A stretch of 64,000 nt of DNA from Cafeteria roenbergensis (Eukaryota; Sar; Bigyra; Bicosoecida; Cafeteriaceae): positions 81,894-145,893 of the forward strand of contig VLTN01000077.1 in assembly GCA_008330645.1 (NCBI GenBank), written 5' to 3'. A model generated the notes under the pieces. That model was not told the origin of the DNA. It saw only the letters and a list, made by a program, of their open reading frames with translations, and made no database searches. The translations under genes were made by a program, and so were the position numbers. Of the stretch, positions 18,715-29,541 are shown piece after piece. Position 1 is the stretch's first letter; each line of letters begins with the position of its first letter.

Positions 18715-21369
18715 ATGGACGCTGTCCACGTTGTGCTGTGGGCCCTGCCTTTCCTGGGATGGGCGTGGCTTGTGGTGGTGCTGCTCGCAATTTTCGCTCG
18801 AGACTTGGCTCGGTGCGCCGAGCAGTGGAAGCGCAGCCTCCGGGAGGCAATCGCCCGCAGCCGGGCCCCCGCCAAGGCGCCCAGCATGGGCGCTGGTCCG
18901 TCTCCGGGGGCACCGACCAGGAGCGTGGGTGGTGCCGTGACGTGGTCCAGGGTGCTCGAGCTGGGCAACGGCGAGGCGCTGCCTGCCCGAATTGCTGCAA
19001 TTGTCCGCAAAGAACGGCCAGTGATCGCCTCCCTGGCGGCCCGCTGCCAAGTCCGCCCCACGGAGCGGACGCAAGGCCGTGCCAGTGCCCAGAGGGCGGC
19101 CGCTCCCCGCCGTGGCGCTGCTGTGGGGCTCTGCGAAGCGGCGGACAAGTGCGGCCCGGAGGACGACAGCGTCCGCGCCGAGGCTGCGTGGCGAAGCGTC
19201 CGCAGCCCGTCGCTCATCGTCTGCTCGTTCCTCGACGTGCCGTCCCTGGGCAACCTTGCGATGACGTGCCGAACCGCGGCATCTTGCCCCCCGCGAGTTC
19301 CGTTCCTGCACGTGCTGGACGTGGCGGCAGCGTCCGGGGCGACGGGGCGGGTGACGAGGCGGCTGTTTCAGCGCCCGCCCTTGACAAGCGCCCCGTCGTG
19401 CAGGGCCCGGAGCGAGTCTAGGCACGACGACGATGTCGAGGCTGCGGTTTGGTCCTTGGAGGCGGCCGCACGCGTCGTGAGGTCGGCGCAGGCGGCCGAG
19501 AAAAAGCGGGCCGGCAAGCCCCGCGGCCAGGCAGCGTCCACCGAAGGAGCGGGAGTCCGGGCTGCTTCCAATGCACAGACCGCCCTTGGCGAGAATCCAT
19601 CGCCGCTGGCGCTGCGCAGCGCGGCGGTGGCCTGGGCTTGCGCGGCGGGTGAGCCGGCGCTTGCCGGAGCCCTTCTGCAGCTCCAGACAAGCAACCCGGT
19701 CGGCGTTCGGCCGCGCGTGCCTCTGTCCCCCATGCATTGCACGGTGGCCGCCGCGTCCATGCGGACGCGCCAGCGGTGGCATAGCCGCGCGGCCACGGCC
19801 CGGGCGTTGCCTCCTGCGCCCACCTGCCACGCCGGACAGCTACCTCTCGCAGTGCTGCACGCCGCAGTGGAGCGCTCAGCGTGCGTCCCGCCGTCCGCGT
19901 GGGCTGATTGCATCATGTGCGCCATGGGGGCTGCGGGGCCCGACCCCCTGGCCGCGGCCCAGGCTGCCTCGCGTGCGCTGGCGCTGCTTGCCAAGCACTG
20001 GTCCGCCGGGCGTTGCACCGGACTGGCGTGGCACGCCGCCGGGTGGGACTCGGTCGCGGCAGCTGTCCTTGCCGCGCGGGTTTGCATGTCCGCGGGGCTT
20101 GCCCAAGTTTCCCACGCAGCCGCGCTTGCCTCCCGGCCAGTTCCCGGAAAGCTTGAGGCGCTGCCCCAAAGCAAGGCTCCGCCATGCTCTCCGCCGAAAC
20201 CCGCAGCGACAGCGTTGGCGGCTCCTGCTGCAGCTGTTCAGCTGCCAGCCGGCTCGCAGCTGATGGCTGGCAGCGATGCAGTGATCGCTGCCCTGGGCGA
20301 TGCAGCAGCAGCAGCAGCAGCAGCAGCAGCGGCAGCTGAACCTGCAGGAGCCCGGGTAGCCGTGGCTGGCAAGCACGGGCCTCCCGTCGCGGCCGACGGC
20401 TGTGCCCCCGACCGCTGGATGCGCCCGCTGGCCACTGCGATGGGCGTGGTCGATCTCCGCGCTCGAGGCCGCGAGCCGGCAGCCCTCTGCGCTGGATCGG
20501 CTGGAGCGCAGCCCAAGCACCGGAGACAGCGTCAGGCGCGAGCAGCGCCCCTGCCTCACTCTGCTTGCGTCGCCGCGGGCGGCGGTGCGCGCACGACAGC
20601 CGCGCAGTCCGCAAGCAGCACCGGCAGCTGGCGTGACACCCTCGTGTCGCGCCCAGCCGCCCGGATGCCCACTGCTTTGGCAGCTCGGGCACGGCCAGGC
20701 AAGCCCCCACCACACCTTCAAGGGCCAAGCCTCGGCGTTTCCAACGGAGGACAGCCCGTCCAGGGCGGCCCCGGTGCCGTCCGGCCGCCGAGCGCCTCCC
20801 CGTCCGCCAACGTCTCCCGGTCGTCAACAGCCTCTGCTGGACCGCTGCCGCGACAGGGCTCAGCCGGAACCTGCCGCCACGTCCACGCCTCGCAGCCCAG
20901 GGGGGGCATCCCGGGGCGGGACAAGGCGCCCGTTGCCGCGCTGCCGCGCCCACCTCGCGCGTCAACTCTCTCCTGGCGCCACGCCGCTGCCGCAGCGCCC
21001 TCCAGGCCCGCAACTGCCGCCCGGCCGCTCCCGAGCCGGGACACCTCCGAGGCCGGGCCGGCGACTCGGGGCGACCCTCCGTCGGGCGCTGACCCGGAGC
21101 CCCTTCCGGCCGACAACAGCGCGGCGCGCGACCGCAGCGCCTCCTTCGACACCGCGCCCCTCAGTTTGGCTATTGGAGACCAGCTCCGCCACGACGACGA
21201 GGAGCCGCACCTCCCCCGCCTGTCGCCCCCTTCCCCTGCTCTCGTGGGGCTCGGCCTGTGCTCCGGGGCGGGCTCGCCCCTGGCCCTCGGCAGCCACCTC
21301 GACTCGGGCTCGAGCGGCGTGCAGGTGGACCACGCGCTGCTCGAGCAGTGGGCAGCATCGACCGCGTAG
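18715..21369 (+). CDS. Orphan membrane-anchored protein with an F-box-like motif
   Basis: Single exon, 884 residues from ATG 18715. The N-terminus has a strong hydrophobic segment (VVLWALPFLGWAWLVVVLLA, about residues 5-28), suggesting a signal anchor. Around residues 160-185, SPSLIVCSFLDVPSLGNLAM followed by TCR resembles the start of an F-box; this is a weak, by-eye match. The middle is Ala-rich and helical-looking with an Ala run from GCA/GCAGCA repeats near 20300-20335. The C-terminal third is Pro/Ser/Arg-rich and probably disordered, ending in an acidic stretch. A frame this long without stops, with a sensible N-terminus, argues for a real gene. I recognise no family and assign no function. 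Confidence 0.65.
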   Translation: MDAVHVVLWALPFLGWAWLVVVLLAIFARDLARCAEQWKRSLREAIARSRAPAKAPSMGAGPSPGAPTRSVGGAVTWSRVLELGNGEALPARIAAIVRKERPVIASLAARCQVRPTERTQGRASAQRAAAPRRGAAVGLCEAADKCGPEDDSVRAEAAWRSVRSPSLIVCSFLDVPSLGNLAMTCRTAASCPPRVPFLHVLDVAAASGATGRVTRRLFQRPPLTSAPSCRARSESRHDDDVEAAVWSLEAAARVVRSAQAAEKKRAGKPRGQAASTEGAGVRAASNAQTALGENPSPLALRSAAVAWACAAGEPALAGALLQLQTSNPVGVRPRVPLSPMHCTVAAASMRTRQRWHSRAATARALPPAPTCHAGQLPLAVLHAAVERSACVPPSAWADCIMCAMGAAGPDPLAAAQAASRALALLAKHWSAGRCTGLAWHAAGWDSVAAAVLAARVCMSAGLAQVSHAAALASRPVPGKLEALPQSKAPPCSPPKPAATALAAPAAAVQLPAGSQLMAGSDAVIAALGDAAAAAAAAAAAAEPAGARVAVAGKHGPPVAADGCAPDRWMRPLATAMGVVDLRARGREPAALCAGSAGAQPKHRRQRQARAAPLPHSACVAAGGGARTTAAQSASSTGSWRDTLVSRPAARMPTALAARARPGKPPPHLQGPSLGVSNGGQPVQGGPGAVRPPSASPSANVSRSSTASAGPLPRQGSAGTCRHVHASQPRGGIPGRDKAPVAALPRPPRASTLSWRHAAAAAPSRPATAARPLPSRDTSEAGPATRGDPPSGADPEPLPADNSAARDRSASFDTAPLSLAIGDQLRHDDEEPHLPRLSPPSPALVGLGLCSGAGSPLALGSHLDSGSSGVQVDHALLEQWAASTA

Positions 21370-21790
21370 CCGGCCCTTGGCTGGCGCTGCAGGTCGGGGC
21401 GCCTGCGCACACCAGCGGCGCTGTCTGGCTCCCGCGCTGCGGACCGCGCCGGCTGCGGAGCTCGCCGCTGATCGGGCCCGCGCTGTGGACCAACGGCGGC
21501 CTCCGCTGCGTTTGCCGATGCCGAGCCAGACTCTGCCGGCGACCGTGGATGAGCTCGAGGGCGTTGCAGCTCGCCCCGATCCTTCGCTCTGTCTTTCTGT
21601 CCCCGCGCTCTGCCCTCGGGGCGGCGCTGCATTGTTGTTGCACGCGCGCGCCCAAGCGAGAGCGTGTCTGGCCCAAGCGACTGCCAAACTTGGGAAGTCA
21701 TGAATCAGCTCCGAATCACGCTGACAGACACACACAGGCACACGCACACCCAGTCGCACTCGCGCTCACATTCGATGCGCATCAAGCGAG
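21370..21790. other. Convergent intergenic region with CA-rich stretch
   Basis: 421 bp between the stops of converging genes. It contains a CA-rich microsatellite-like stretch around 21722-21762 and otherwise nothing recognisable. It presumably holds both 3' UTRs. Confidence 0.45.
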
Positions 21791-22240
21791 TCATGCGCGG
21801 CCAGCGGCCTCCGCAGCCGTGGGCTCGCGGAACCGCGTCTGACTCAGGTTGCACACCTCGCAGTCAGCTTTCTCCGCCATCTCCGCTTGCTCCTTCGCAA
21901 TCTCGCGAATGACTCCCTGGTGCATGCGCTGCGAGGGCGCGCGGCAGCTTGGACGGGCTCAAGGCGGCGGCGCTAGACAGCAGCTGGGGCGCGCCAGACG
22001 GCACGCGCTCCACTGCCAAGGCACCGGCCCGCCTGGCCTACACCCTGCCAGCATAAACCAGCGCCGGGACTGCTCTCTGCGCTTGGTGGGTTTGCAGGGC
22101 GAGCGGCTTCTCGGCGCCCTGGGAAGCTAGCGTCTCGCGACACTCACGGCCCTCTCGGTTGCTTTGCTGTCGTACACGTAGAGCGTAGCGCCAACAGCAA
22201 ACACGCACGAGGCCATCAGGACGATCTTGGCGCGGCTCAT
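21791..22240 (-). CDS. PET117: Cytochrome c oxidase assembly factor PET117
   Basis: Two exons, 22240..22148 and 21928..21791, phase 0, with a GTGAGT...CAG intron of 219 nt; 76 residues. The N-terminus MSRAKIVLMASCVFAVGATL is the short basic start plus single membrane helix typical of PET117, followed by a charged helical part containing HQGVIREIAKEQAEM, which matches the conserved GVIRDIE region. The usual length is about 75-85 residues. PET117 is a small mitochondrial inner-membrane protein that couples heme A synthase (COX15) to cytochrome oxidase assembly. The gene is too fragmented to show as one long frame and was recovered from the splice signals. Confidence 0.88.
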
Positions 22241-22386
22241 TCCGGCGCGCTGTGGACCTGAGGCTTCCGAGGAGTGCGCGGACGCTCGCAGCGAACCTAG
22301 CTGCAGAGCCAGCTGCGCGCCCGAGGCGGCGCTGCACCACACGTTCGCCAAGGGCCAGCGAGGAGGTCAGGGAACAGCTGCGCCCC
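22241..22386. promoter_or_regulatory. Short divergent promoter, PET117 / TPR-like gene
   Basis: 146 bp between divergent ATGs, probably a bidirectional promoter. No core motif is recognised. Confidence 0.38.
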
Positions 22387-24899
22387 ATGAGCAAGGCGCC
22401 GAGTCGAGGTGTACCGGCAAGTGGGCCGGACAAGGTCGCTTTGGACGCGCTGCTGGAAGACGTTGTGGCCAAGCTCCCGAGCGACCGCACCGAGTCTGTG
22501 AGCGCCTGCCCGGACCTTTGTAGCTGAGCACGGCGGAGTCGATGGTTCTGTCGTGCCATGGATGCGCTGGACCGTGGGCGGGTGGGGTGTTCGCCGAATC
22601 AGCGCTGTGGCTTGAGGAGCACAACGTTCGCCCCATCGCTTCCGTTCGCGTTGTTCGCACGCTTGTTGTCGCCCTCAACCATGCGCAGGGCCTGCCGTTC
22701 GGCGAGCTTGTATCTCGCAGCCTCCGCCGGCTGTACGATGACCCCCCGGTGACGGCATGTTCCATCTCCGCGGGTCGGCCCGTGGGCGGGCACGAGCTCC
22801 GTCGCGTTCTGTTTGCCCCGCAAGTGGAGGCCGGCGATGCCGCCGTGTACGCGTCCCTCCTCGCGCCCCTCCCTGCCAGCATGCCGGCCAGCAACCCTCG
22901 GAGGCGCCTGCAGAGCGAAGCGGTGGTGCTGCTTCAGCTCCGGCACGCGGAGCGATGGCCGCTGCTCTCCGCCTTGATCCAGCACGGCGCCCTCTCGTGC
23001 CTGGCGGCGGCGCTCAGCGACCGCAGCGAAGACCAGGCGGCAGCGTTCCGCCGTGCCCAGGCTCTCGACCTGCTCACCCGGGCCACCTCCCACCCCGCGT
23101 TCCCGTGGTTCGAGCCCGTCGCCGCAGCCGCCTCAAGGCTTGGGGAGGCAGCCACCCCGGCCGGCCGCCGGGCCGCGGTGGAGGAGGCGACGCGGTTGCA
23201 CTCGGCGATGCTGGCCCTGGCCCCGCCTCGCCCGTTCCTCGCCGACCTCATCCGCCTGGGGTCCGACCCCGCTCCAGGGGTGTCCAGCTCCGCGCTCCGC
23301 CTCCTCGCCTTCTGGCTCAGCTGGGCCCGCCGCATGCACACGGCCGACGGCGTCCTCCGCCTCTCCGCCCCCATGCTGGCCGCCCTCCGCTCCTGGGGAA
23401 ACATCCCCGACGCCGAGGGGCCGCCCCCGCTGCCGGAGCCGGGCAAAGAGGCCGCCGTCGCGCCTGCCGACCCCAAGGTCATCGAGGAGGACGACGTCGC
23501 GCTAGCCGCGACGCTCTGGCGTGACTTTTCGCGGTGGGGACCGGCAGAGCTCGCAGCGGCGCCGGGTGCAGCAAGCACAGCAGCTGGCGCTGCAGCGCGG
23601 GCCATCGACGGCGAGGCGGCTCCGGACGGCTCAGGGCCGGGGCCCGACAAGCGAGGGCGCGGCGGGGGCGGAGTCCCCGGCGCCGTGCACCTGGGCGGGC
23701 TCTCTGTCGCTCAGGAAGGCGACGACGGCGGCGACGAGGAAGCGGAAGGCGGCGACGCCGCCGGGGCTGGCACCTCTGCTCCGGCCGCCGCAGATTCCGG
23801 TGCAGGCGATGTGGCAGGGTGGCTGGCAGAGGCAGCGGACCTCAAGGCGAGGGGCAACGCGGCATTTGCTGCCGGGAAGGACCTGGCGGCGGCGGCCTGG
23901 TATCGAGCGGCGGCTGCCGCTGTGCAGGACGGGACCACGGCGGCAGGGTCGGCTCCTGCTGGGAGTGAAGGGCTCTTCGTGGACTCGCTTGCCAACTGCG
24001 CTGCGGCGCTGCTGCGGGCAGGCGAGGGCGGCGGCACTGCGGGGCCGGATGCGCACGGGCAGCTGGCGCTCGAGGAGGAGGAGGCGCTGTCCGAGGGCGA
24101 GCGGGCGCGAGCGACGACCGCCGCCGACGCCCTGCCCCCGCCGTCGGAGTGGCGGGAGCTTTTGCGCACTGCTGAAGACGTGTGCTCTGCACTGCTGGCG
24201 GGGTGCCCAGGGCACGCCAAGGGGCTGTGGAGGCGAGCCAGGGCACGGCGGGCGCTGGGCGGCGAGGAGGCGCTGCGGGGCGCTGCCGCGGACGTGGCAG
24301 CGGCTGTGAGTGTAATGGCCGGCGGGTCGGGTGTCGGGTCGGAGGCCACGGTCGTCTGCGCGCAAGCGCGGCGGTGCAACAGGCGGGTGGGGTCCAGCGG
24401 GCGGCAGCGCCAGGTCCTGCAGGCCCGGGCCCTCCAGCGCCTCATTGAGCAGGAGCTTTCAGACCTCAGCGCGGCAAGGGACGCAGCGTCGCTCGGACCT
24501 CTGGAGGCGGCCATATTCCGGGAAATGGCCCCAGACGCTGCTTGCCTCATCAGCTCGGAGGCCGCGCATTCAGACGAGCCCGCTGCCGGGACTGCGGTGA
24601 CAGGAGACGCCGCCCGAGACGCGCCTGGCTGCGAGCAGGCGGCAAAGCCAAGGGGTGCCGCGCTGCGCGAGGCGTCGCCCCTTCGCGCGATCCAGGGCCC
24701 GGTGGGCGACATCGCTGCGATCGTGGCTGCTGCGAGCGGCGAATCCGCGGCAGCTAGCGAGGCCTTCACCGGCCACAGGGCGGGCGCCGACCCCCAGGGC
24801 CGCAGCAAGAGAGCGGGGGCGAAGAAGCCCAAGAAGAAGCGGGGCGGGGCCGGCATCGCGGCGCTGGTCGCCCCCACCGGCCTGGCCGACCTGGAGTAG
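22387..24899 (+). CDS. Orphan helical-repeat protein with TPR-like region
   Basis: Two exons, 22387..22497 and 22689..24899, phase 0, with a GTGAGC...GCGCAG intron of 191 nt; 773 residues. Exon 1 encodes MSKAPSRGVPASGPDKVALD and continues to KLPSDRTES, joining GLPFGELVSRSLRRLYDD. About residues 90-290 are helical and repeat-like (HEAT/ARM-type guess). About residues 400-580 contain a TPR-like block: LKARGNAAFAAGKDLAAAAW, then NCAAALLRAGEG and HAKGLWRRARARRALGG, separated by a Gly/Glu-rich insertion. The C-terminus is basic (KRAGAKKPKKKRGG). An ATG at 22542 inside the intron opens the same frame but lies in T-richer, intron-like sequence. The function is unknown; co-chaperone-like TPR proteins are one possibility. 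Confidence 0.72.
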
Positions 24900-25315
24900 G
24901 GTGCCGCTGCTCGGCGCCACGGACCAAGGCGCAGGAGCTGCCCGGGGGGGGGGCGCGCCGGGCGGGGCTGGGGTGTCGCCTCGACCATTCCCCCGTCGCA
25001 AGCACCAGTGCCGCGGCGGGTTTGTGAGGTTGGGAGGCATGGCGTCAAAGCCGGGGCCTGCTGTCATTCGCGCCCGGGGCATACAACAAAGGCTCATTTC
25101 ACACATATTGCCATTCCAAATCAGTCGCAGGCTACCAGGGCATGCGATCCCCGCTCGCGCCACCACTCGAGCCGCTGGGGAAGTCGCAGCGGGCCTCTGG
25201 TCCTGATTCACACGTCAAGCCGCCGCATCGCGCGCTGCCCTGCTGGACGAGGCACGCTCCAAGCCAATGGCTGCGCGGATGCTCACACGCAGACGGCCGA
25301 CGGGGGCACGCCGCC
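24900..25315. other. Convergent intergenic region
   Basis: 416 bp between the stops of the TPR-like gene and the ETHE1-rhodanese gene. Nothing beyond presumed 3' UTRs is seen. Confidence 0.45.
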
Positions 25316-26838
25316 TCAGAAGCCGGCCTCGCGATAGGCCACCATGCCCCCCGTGAGGTTCTTGACGTTGCCGAAGCCGAGGCCAGTCAGAATCGCGGCG
25401 GCGGAGGTGGAGCGAATGCCGGCTCGGCAGACGACCACGACGGGAGTGCAGCGGAACGGGTCGAGCTCCGCGATGCGGGAAACGATGGACTGCACGGGGA
25501 TGTTGACTGCGCCGGGAAGGGCGCCCAGAGGGCCCTCTAGCTCCGCCGGCTCGCGGACGTCGAGCACGGCCAGGCGGTCCGTCCACCCCTCGCCCTTGGT
25601 CGCGTCGAAGAGCTGCTGCGGGGTCACCTGCCGCACCGCTGCAAGGTGCGAGTAGAGGGGAAGGTCCCCCTTGTCGTCGTCAAAGGCCGCCGCGTTCACC
25701 TGGATTGCCTCCATGATCTTCTCGGGCAGGGGCAGTCCGAGGTTGTCCATGATGTGCACGTACTCGGCCTCAGTCTTGCCGGCCAGGCGCGGGTTGCTGG
25801 CCTTCTCTTCCCCGATGGTTGACTTGGTGTTTCCGCGGTAGTCGTGGCCGGGGAGGACGATGGTCTCGTCGGGGAGGGCGAAGAGCTTCTCGGTGATGCT
25901 GCGGTACGAGTCCGACGCGTTGCCGCCAGCAAAGTCGGTGCGACCGGTGCCGCCGATCAGGAGGACGTCGCCTGTCATGACGTGCTCCCCATCATAGAGG
26001 GCAAGGTGGTCGCGCGTGTGGCCGGGGGTGTGCATCAGCGTGATGTCCACGCCGCCGATGCGGAACACGTCCCCGTCATGCACGTAGTGGTCGATGTACG
26101 GGTTGGGTGTGTACTGGGACATGACCGACTTGGACCCGGTAAGCGCCTTGAGCTCGCGCCTGCGCAGGGAGGGAGCCAGGGAATCACGGCAACAGCCTGA
26201 CAAGAAGCAGAGCACCTGGCCGGCAGGCCGCCTCCACTTGCCCCCCTGAGCAGCCGGGGCGCGAGGCGCGCTTGGACACGGCAGGTGTACACTTGTTTCA
26301 CCACTGCGTGCTCGCGGAGTCGGGGCAGCCACGCGTCGGAGGCGCGCGTCGGGGGCGCGCGCGCGGCAGGCGGGCGGCTCTCACAGGCAGGTGATGTGGT
26401 CGGCGTGCGTGTGCGTGTCGATGGCCGCGTCGAGGGTGCACCCATAGTACGACAGGACTCCGAGGTAGCGGTTGATGTGCTCCTTGACCGGGTCCACGAT
26501 GACCGCCCGTTTGCTGCGGTTGCAGGGGGCGCACGAAGCCGCGGTCAGCTGAGGCGTCGCGGAGCCATCAAGGCTGATCTGCAACTCCCGGCCTGCGTGG
26601 GAGGGCAGGCGGCCGCGGGCCCGCGCGCTCACGTGTACTTGTCGGCCACAAGGTATGTCTTGGTGCAGGACCGCTCGTCGTTGCCGTTCATCTCAACGAC
26701 GATTTTGTTGCCGTCGTCCGGATCGTCCCTCTGATACACCTGGGAGGCAGTTGAAGCCAGGCGTGCTGAGGGGCCGCTCGCGCTGGCGATCCGCGGCAGC
26801 ACACGACCCACGACGGAGCGGGCGCGCGAAGACAGCAT
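25316..26838 (-). CDS. ETHE1: Mitochondrial persulfide dioxygenase (ETHE1) fused to rhodanese
   Basis: Three exons, 26838..26633, 26513..26385 and 26159..25316, all junctions phase 2; 392 residues. Two donors are GTGAG and both acceptors CAG. The N-terminus MLSSRARSVVGRVLPRIASA is a typical mitochondrial presequence. Residues ~45-270 are the metallo-beta-lactamase-fold ETHE1 domain: THTHADHITC (across junction 2), TPGHTRDHLAL, TGDVLLIGGTGRTDF and LPGHDYRGNTKST supply the iron-binding His/Asp set. Residues ~285-392 are a rhodanese domain with LDVREPAELEG and the active-site loop VVVCRAGIRS (about Cys356). ETHE1 oxidises glutathione persulfide to sulfite; rhodanese transfers sulfane sulfur to sulfite or glutathione. 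The gene is head-to-head with SQOR, the preceding pathway step. Confidence 0.95.
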
Positions 26839-27672
26839 TGGCAGGGATCTGGCTGAGGGAGAGTCTGGAACACGGTTCGGAGTGCATGCGACGCCGGTTG
26901 CGGATGCAGGCCGCCACGGCTCTGCTGGGCGCGCGACAGCATTCGGTTCCATTGGGCGCAGCTGACGACGCTGTTTCCTCGCCGTTGCAACCGCAACTGA
27001 CTGGGTTTCTGCTGGACGGCCGCGCGCCCAGAGCGCAAGAGGCGTCCGGACTGGACGCCAGCTGCTGGTGCCATCCCCCTGTGTCCTTGCGCACGCACTG
27101 CAGCCGCCCAGAGAGAGAGAGAGTAGCTGCGGTCCGCAAGCGAAGGGCATCGTTGCTGTTCTTGCAGGCAGGTGCGTTTGGCCCTGCTGACAGCACTGTC
27201 CCAAGCGCGAGACCCATGCCCAGCCGCGGCACCGTTCAAGTGATTTCCACCCCCCCCCGGCCCCCTCCCGGGCCCAAAACCAGCCAACCCCCGCCCCTGG
27301 ACCTGAAAGCTTGCGGCTGCTGGTGGCATCTGCTGGCGGCGCGCCGGAACAGTGTCGGGCGGGAGCCGATGACGTGGGCGGGCCATCGCGTCGTCAGCGC
27401 CGCCTGCTGACGCACCCCCCCAAACGCCCTTTCCCGCAATCGGCCGCTGCGCGAGTGCAGGGGTCTGGCGCCGCGCGCGCTCCCTGCCGGCACCATGCCC
27501 TGCCCCACACGGGCCCACTTGCAATTCGCCGCAACCTCAACTCGCTCGACGCAGCCAGGTTGCACCAGCTGAGCTCGCTGCGGAGGGCGATCTGCTTTCG
27601 GCTCTGCGAGCGCGAGTTGCAGGTCTGCGACCCCCCGCGCTGGGGCACACCGCATCAGCAGCACGAGAAGGA
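26839..27672. promoter_or_regulatory. Divergent intergenic region of the sulfide-oxidation pair
   Basis: 834 bp between the ETHE1-rhodanese and SQOR start codons. It holds a short GA microsatellite near 27112-27124 and C-rich tracts near 27248-27275. No coding exon is convincing. The region should contain the promoters of both genes and could coordinate them. Confidence 0.45.
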
Positions 27673-29541
27673 ATGGCTGCCGTTTCCGCAAGGCTTGCAG
27701 CTCGCGCAGCCACCGCCACCGCCGGCGCGGCGCGGATGGCCCACACCGCGGCGGCCGGCGCCGGTGAACACTACCGAGTCTTGGTGGTCGGTGGCGGCGC
27801 CGGCGGGCTTGCAGTGGCCAGCTCGTTCGGAAAGAGCATTCCGGGCCAGGTTGGCGTCATTGAGCCGCGCAGTACCCACTGGTGAGGCTTGTCCCGGCAG
27901 TTGGGCCGTAGCCGCGCTCGGAACCGCGGCTCAAGCTGACGGGGGTGCCGAGGACCCGTGGCGCTTGCCGCTCCACGTCCTGGTCCACTTTGCAAGGCTC
28001 CCCGTGGCCCTAATTGCTTTGAAATCTGGCGTGCTGCAGGTACCAGCCGCTGTGGACCCTTGTCGGCGGTGGGGCGAAGCCCCTGTCCGAGAGCCGCCGT
28101 TCGATGGCAAGCGTCATGCCGGACGGCGCCAAGTGGGTCAAGGCAGCGTTTGAGGGTGTCGACCCGGACGCCAACAAGGTCACGCTTTCCGACGGGCGCA
28201 CTGTGTCCTACGACTTTCTGGTTGTGGCTGCGGGTGAGATGCTGCAACTGCACGCGCCGCGCAGCTGACGCTTGTTGCAGCGCTGCAACCGGCAGCGCGC
28301 GCAGGTACGCGGGCGGCGCCCTTGCGTGCCCGCGACCCACTGCCCCCCCCTCCCTGTGACCATCGTCGTGCCCGATCATCCCAGGCATTGACTCGAAGTG
28401 GGACGCGATCAAGGGCCTCCCGGAGGCGCTCGCAGCGAACAACGGCGTCAGCTCCAACTACAGGTGAGGGCCTTCCTGCAGGTTTCACCCGCCAGCTGCC
28501 CTGTGGTCTCTTGCCGGCAACCGCAGCGAGTGCCTCGCGTGCGCCTGCAGACATGTGGCACCTCCCAACCCCGGCCCCCTTTGGCATGGCGTGGCAACGA
28601 GCGCGCGAGAGGTGTGCGACCGGCCAGTTGAGTCCGTGCCCCCTTCCCCTTGCTCTTGCTGTTGCAGCCCCACCTCTGTCGAGAACACCTGGAAGAACAT
28701 CCAAGCCCTCGAGCGTGGCGACGCCCTCTTCACGTTCCCCAGCACCCCCATCAAGTGCGCCGGGGCTCCCCAGAAGATCATGTACCTCGCATCGGAGCAC
28801 TTTGCCAAGCACGGTCGCCCCGTGAACGTCGAGTACTTCAACGCGCTCGGCAAGATGTTTGCCGTCGACAAGTATGCGAAAGAGCTGAGCGGCATCTGCG
28901 ATGAGCGGAGCATCACGCGCCACTTCTTCCACAACCTCGTGGAGGTGGACGCAGTCTCCAAGCAGGCGACGTTTGCGAAGCTCGCCGACGGCGCCCCCAC
29001 CGGCGAAACCGTGACGCGCTCCTTTGACATGCTGCACGCGACGCCGCCAATGGGGCCTATCAAGGCGCTGGCCGACTCCCCCCTCGCCAACTCCGCTGGC
29101 TGGATCGACGTGAACCAGGAGACCTTGCAGCACACTCGCTACCCCAACGTCTTCTCGCTGGGAGACTGCTCCTCTATCCCGACCTCCAAGACTGCCGCCG
29201 CAGTTGCCGGGCAGAACGGGGTGCTGAAGGCGAACCTCCGCAGCGTGATGACGGGCATGGACCCCACTCAGAAGTACGACGGCTACACTTCGTGCCCCCT
29301 CGTCACCGGTCGCAACTCGCTCATCCTCGCTGAGTTCAGCGGCTTCACCGGCCAGCCCCTCGAGACGTTCCCATTCGACCAGGGCAAGCCGTCGGCCTTC
29401 GGCTACTGGCTCAAGGCAGAGGCCATGCCCACCCTGTACTGGGAGTTCCTTCTCAAGGACCGGTGGCACGGCGTGGCAAAGTACCGCAAGGCCCTGGCCT
29501 TCCTCAAGGACCCCGCCCACAACGTCAGCTCCCCGGCTTGA
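27673..29541 (+). CDS. SQOR: Sulfide:quinone oxidoreductase, mitochondrial
   Basis: Four exons, 27673..27881, 28040..28233, 28385..28463 and 28668..29541; 451 residues, the normal length of the eukaryotic enzyme. All donors are GTGAG. The N-terminal ~30 residues are Ala/Arg-rich, a likely mitochondrial presequence, followed by the FAD dinucleotide-binding motif VLVVGGGAGGLAVASSF. Junctions rebuild conserved sequence: HW-YQPLWTLVGGGAKPLS, VVAAG-IDSKWDAIKGLPE and NY-SPTSVENTWK. The two redox cysteines lie in KCAGAPQKIMY (about Cys191) and YTSCPLVTGRN (about Cys370), 179 apart, as in human SQOR. FSLGDCSSIPTSKTAAAVAG is the second FAD motif. The enzyme oxidises H2S, reduces ubiquinone and forms a persulfide that ETHE1 then uses. 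Confidence 0.97.

Noticed and set aside
21722-21762. CA-rich stretch as a CRISPR or satellite array
   Set aside because: It is only a short imperfect dinucleotide/hexanucleotide run in a 3' UTR region.
22498-22523. 26-nt intron joining the first exon to a frame starting near ATG 22542
   Set aside because: An acceptor at 22688 gives a 191-nt intron of normal size in the correct phase, and the intervening sequence is T-rich and intron-like.
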